This document shows positions 7,758-8,314 of a stretch of DNA of 8,314 nucleotides, one piece after another. The stretch covers positions 1 to 8,314 of the forward strand of contig JAGLDM010000369.1 of NCBI GenBank assembly GCA_023145595.1, given 5' to 3'. How positions within the stretch are numbered: the stretch's first letter is position 1; the number at the start of each line of letters is the position of its first letter. The notes beneath the pieces were generated by a model, which saw only the letters and a program-made list of their open reading frames with translations, did not search any database and was not told the DNA's origin. Both the position numbers and the translations under genes were made by a program. This DNA comes from Flavobacteriaceae bacterium. Lineage in GTDB: Bacteria; Bacteroidota; Bacteroidia; Flavobacteriales; Flavobacteriaceae.

Positions 7758-7765
7758 TACCTTTG
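7758..7765 (+). promoter_or_regulatory. Bacteroidota -7 promoter element for rlmB, probably giving a leaderless mRNA
   Basis: TACCTTTG at 7758-7765 exactly matches the TAnnTTTG -7 element. Only four bases separate it from the ATG at 7770, so transcription would begin at or within a few bases of the start codon. The nearest upstream TTG (7743-7745, just after the terminator T-tract) has a 12-base spacer, shorter than the usual 17-21, so the -33 element is poor or absent. Confidence 0.65.
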
Positions 7766-7769
7766 CCAC

Positions 7770-8314
7770 ATGGAAAACAACTCATCAAAAATATTCGGAA
7801 TTAGAGCAGTTATAGAAGCTATAAATTCTGGCGCAACGCTTCAAAAAGTATATTTACAAAAAGGATTAAGTGGGAGCTTATTTTCCGAACTAAATGGACT
7901 AATTAAAGCGAAGAGCATTGCTACAAGCCATGTTCCTGTCGAGAAATTAGATCACCTTTCAAAAAACAGTAATCACCAAGGAGTTGCAGCCACTATTTCT
8001 CCGATTGATTTTCATGATTTAGAAACTTTGGTTGAAAAAGTAATGGAAAGTGATAAAACGCCACTTTTCCTCCTACTCGATCAAATTACAGATGTTCGAA
8101 ACTTTGGAGCAATTATTAGAACTGCAGAATGTACGGGTGTTGACGGAATCGTGATTCAGAATCAAGGTTCTGCACCATTAAATGCAGATGCTATAAAAAC
8201 CTCAGCAGGTGCTGCTTTTAAAGTGCCTATTTGTAGAGTAGATCATCTAAAAGATGCTATGTACCTATTACAAGCCTCCGATATTCAATTAGTGGCTGCC
8301 ACCGAAAAAACTGA
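7770..8314 (+). CDS. rlmB: 23S rRNA (guanosine-2251-2'-O)-methyltransferase, 5' part (cut by window edge)
   Basis: An open frame of 181 complete codons running off the right edge. Residues 1-80 match the substrate-binding domain of SpoU/TrmH methyltransferases (FGIRAVIEAI at 9-18, NHQGVAATISP at 68-78). From about 98 comes the SPOUT catalytic domain: LFLLLDQITDVRNFGAIIRTAE contains motif 1, with Asn111 and Arg117, followed by GVDGIVI and the KTSAGAAF segment (143-150). The family members closest in architecture methylate the 2'-O of G2251 in the P-loop of 23S rRNA using S-adenosylmethionine. The SAM-binding knot motifs 2 and 3 would lie in the missing part, about 65 residues if the protein has the usual length near 245. 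RlmB is favoured over TrmH or other SpoU members by the N-terminal GIRAVIEAI and NHQG motifs, but exact specificity is inferred. The start is the ATG at 7770, preceded by its own promoter and by the upstream operon's terminator. Confidence 0.88.
   Translation, partial: MENNSSKIFGIRAVIEAINSGATLQKVYLQKGLSGSLFSELNGLIKAKSIATSHVPVEKLDHLSKNSNHQGVAATISPIDFHDLETLVEKVMESDKTPLFLLLDQITDVRNFGAIIRTAECTGVDGIVIQNQGSAPLNADAIKTSAGAAFKVPICRVDHLKDAMYLLQASDIQLVAATEKT

Noticed and set aside
7582..7804. Overlapping short open frames on both strands across the terminator and rlmB start.
   Set aside because: They overlap the end of the lipoprotein gene, the terminator hairpin and the rlmB promoter, and their translations look like chance products of AT-rich DNA.

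Overview
This window comes from the chromosome of a member of the Bacteroidota, most likely the Flavobacteriaceae. The DNA is AT-rich. Start codons have no Shine-Dalgarno sequence in front of them. Two sites match the Bacteroidota promoter -7 element TAnnTTTG. The gene content is a SusC/SusD outer-membrane pair, plus lipoproteins whose acidic residues after the lipid-anchored Cys resemble the flavobacterial surface-export signal.

Layout, left to right. (1) Positions 1-23, minus strand: the first seven codons of rpsL (ribosomal protein S12, MPTIQQL...), leaving the window to the left, with a well-formed promoter at 79-108. (2) Positions 175-1881, plus strand: an Omp85/BamA-type outer-membrane protein with POTRA-like N-terminal segments, a 16-strand-class barrel and the IRGF motif. 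It lacks any ATG start and probably begins at a TTG. (3) Positions 1882-2135: a 254-base AT-rich gap with a perfect 11-bp inverted repeat at 2051-2077. (4) Positions 2136-5333: a SusC-family TonB-dependent transporter. (5) Positions 5352-6821: its SusD-family surface lipoprotein partner. (6) Positions 6850-7686: an unnamed 278-residue lipoprotein with a Calx-beta-like N-terminal half. (7) Positions 7705-7744: a strong intrinsic terminator. (8) Positions 7770-8314: the 5' two-thirds of rlmB, the 23S rRNA Gm2251 methyltransferase, running off the right edge. Its promoter lies so close to the ATG that the mRNA is probably leaderless.

Genes 4-6 have gaps of 18 and 28 bases and a terminator after the last one, so they look like one operon. 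By analogy with the family, it makes a surface nutrient-uptake complex: the SusC barrel in the outer membrane, the SusD lid outside, and the third lipoprotein as an accessory binding subunit. No glycoside hydrolase, peptidase, sulfatase, ECF sigma/anti-sigma pair or hybrid sensor is visible nearby, so the substrate cannot be inferred. The complex sits between two translation genes (rpsL and rlmB), an unusual address that suggests a housekeeping rather than an accessory role. I see no mobile element, CRISPR array, tRNA or frameshift. No clearly new system is present; the most interesting items are the unassigned SusCD-lipoprotein operon in a translation-gene context and the regulatory structures around it.
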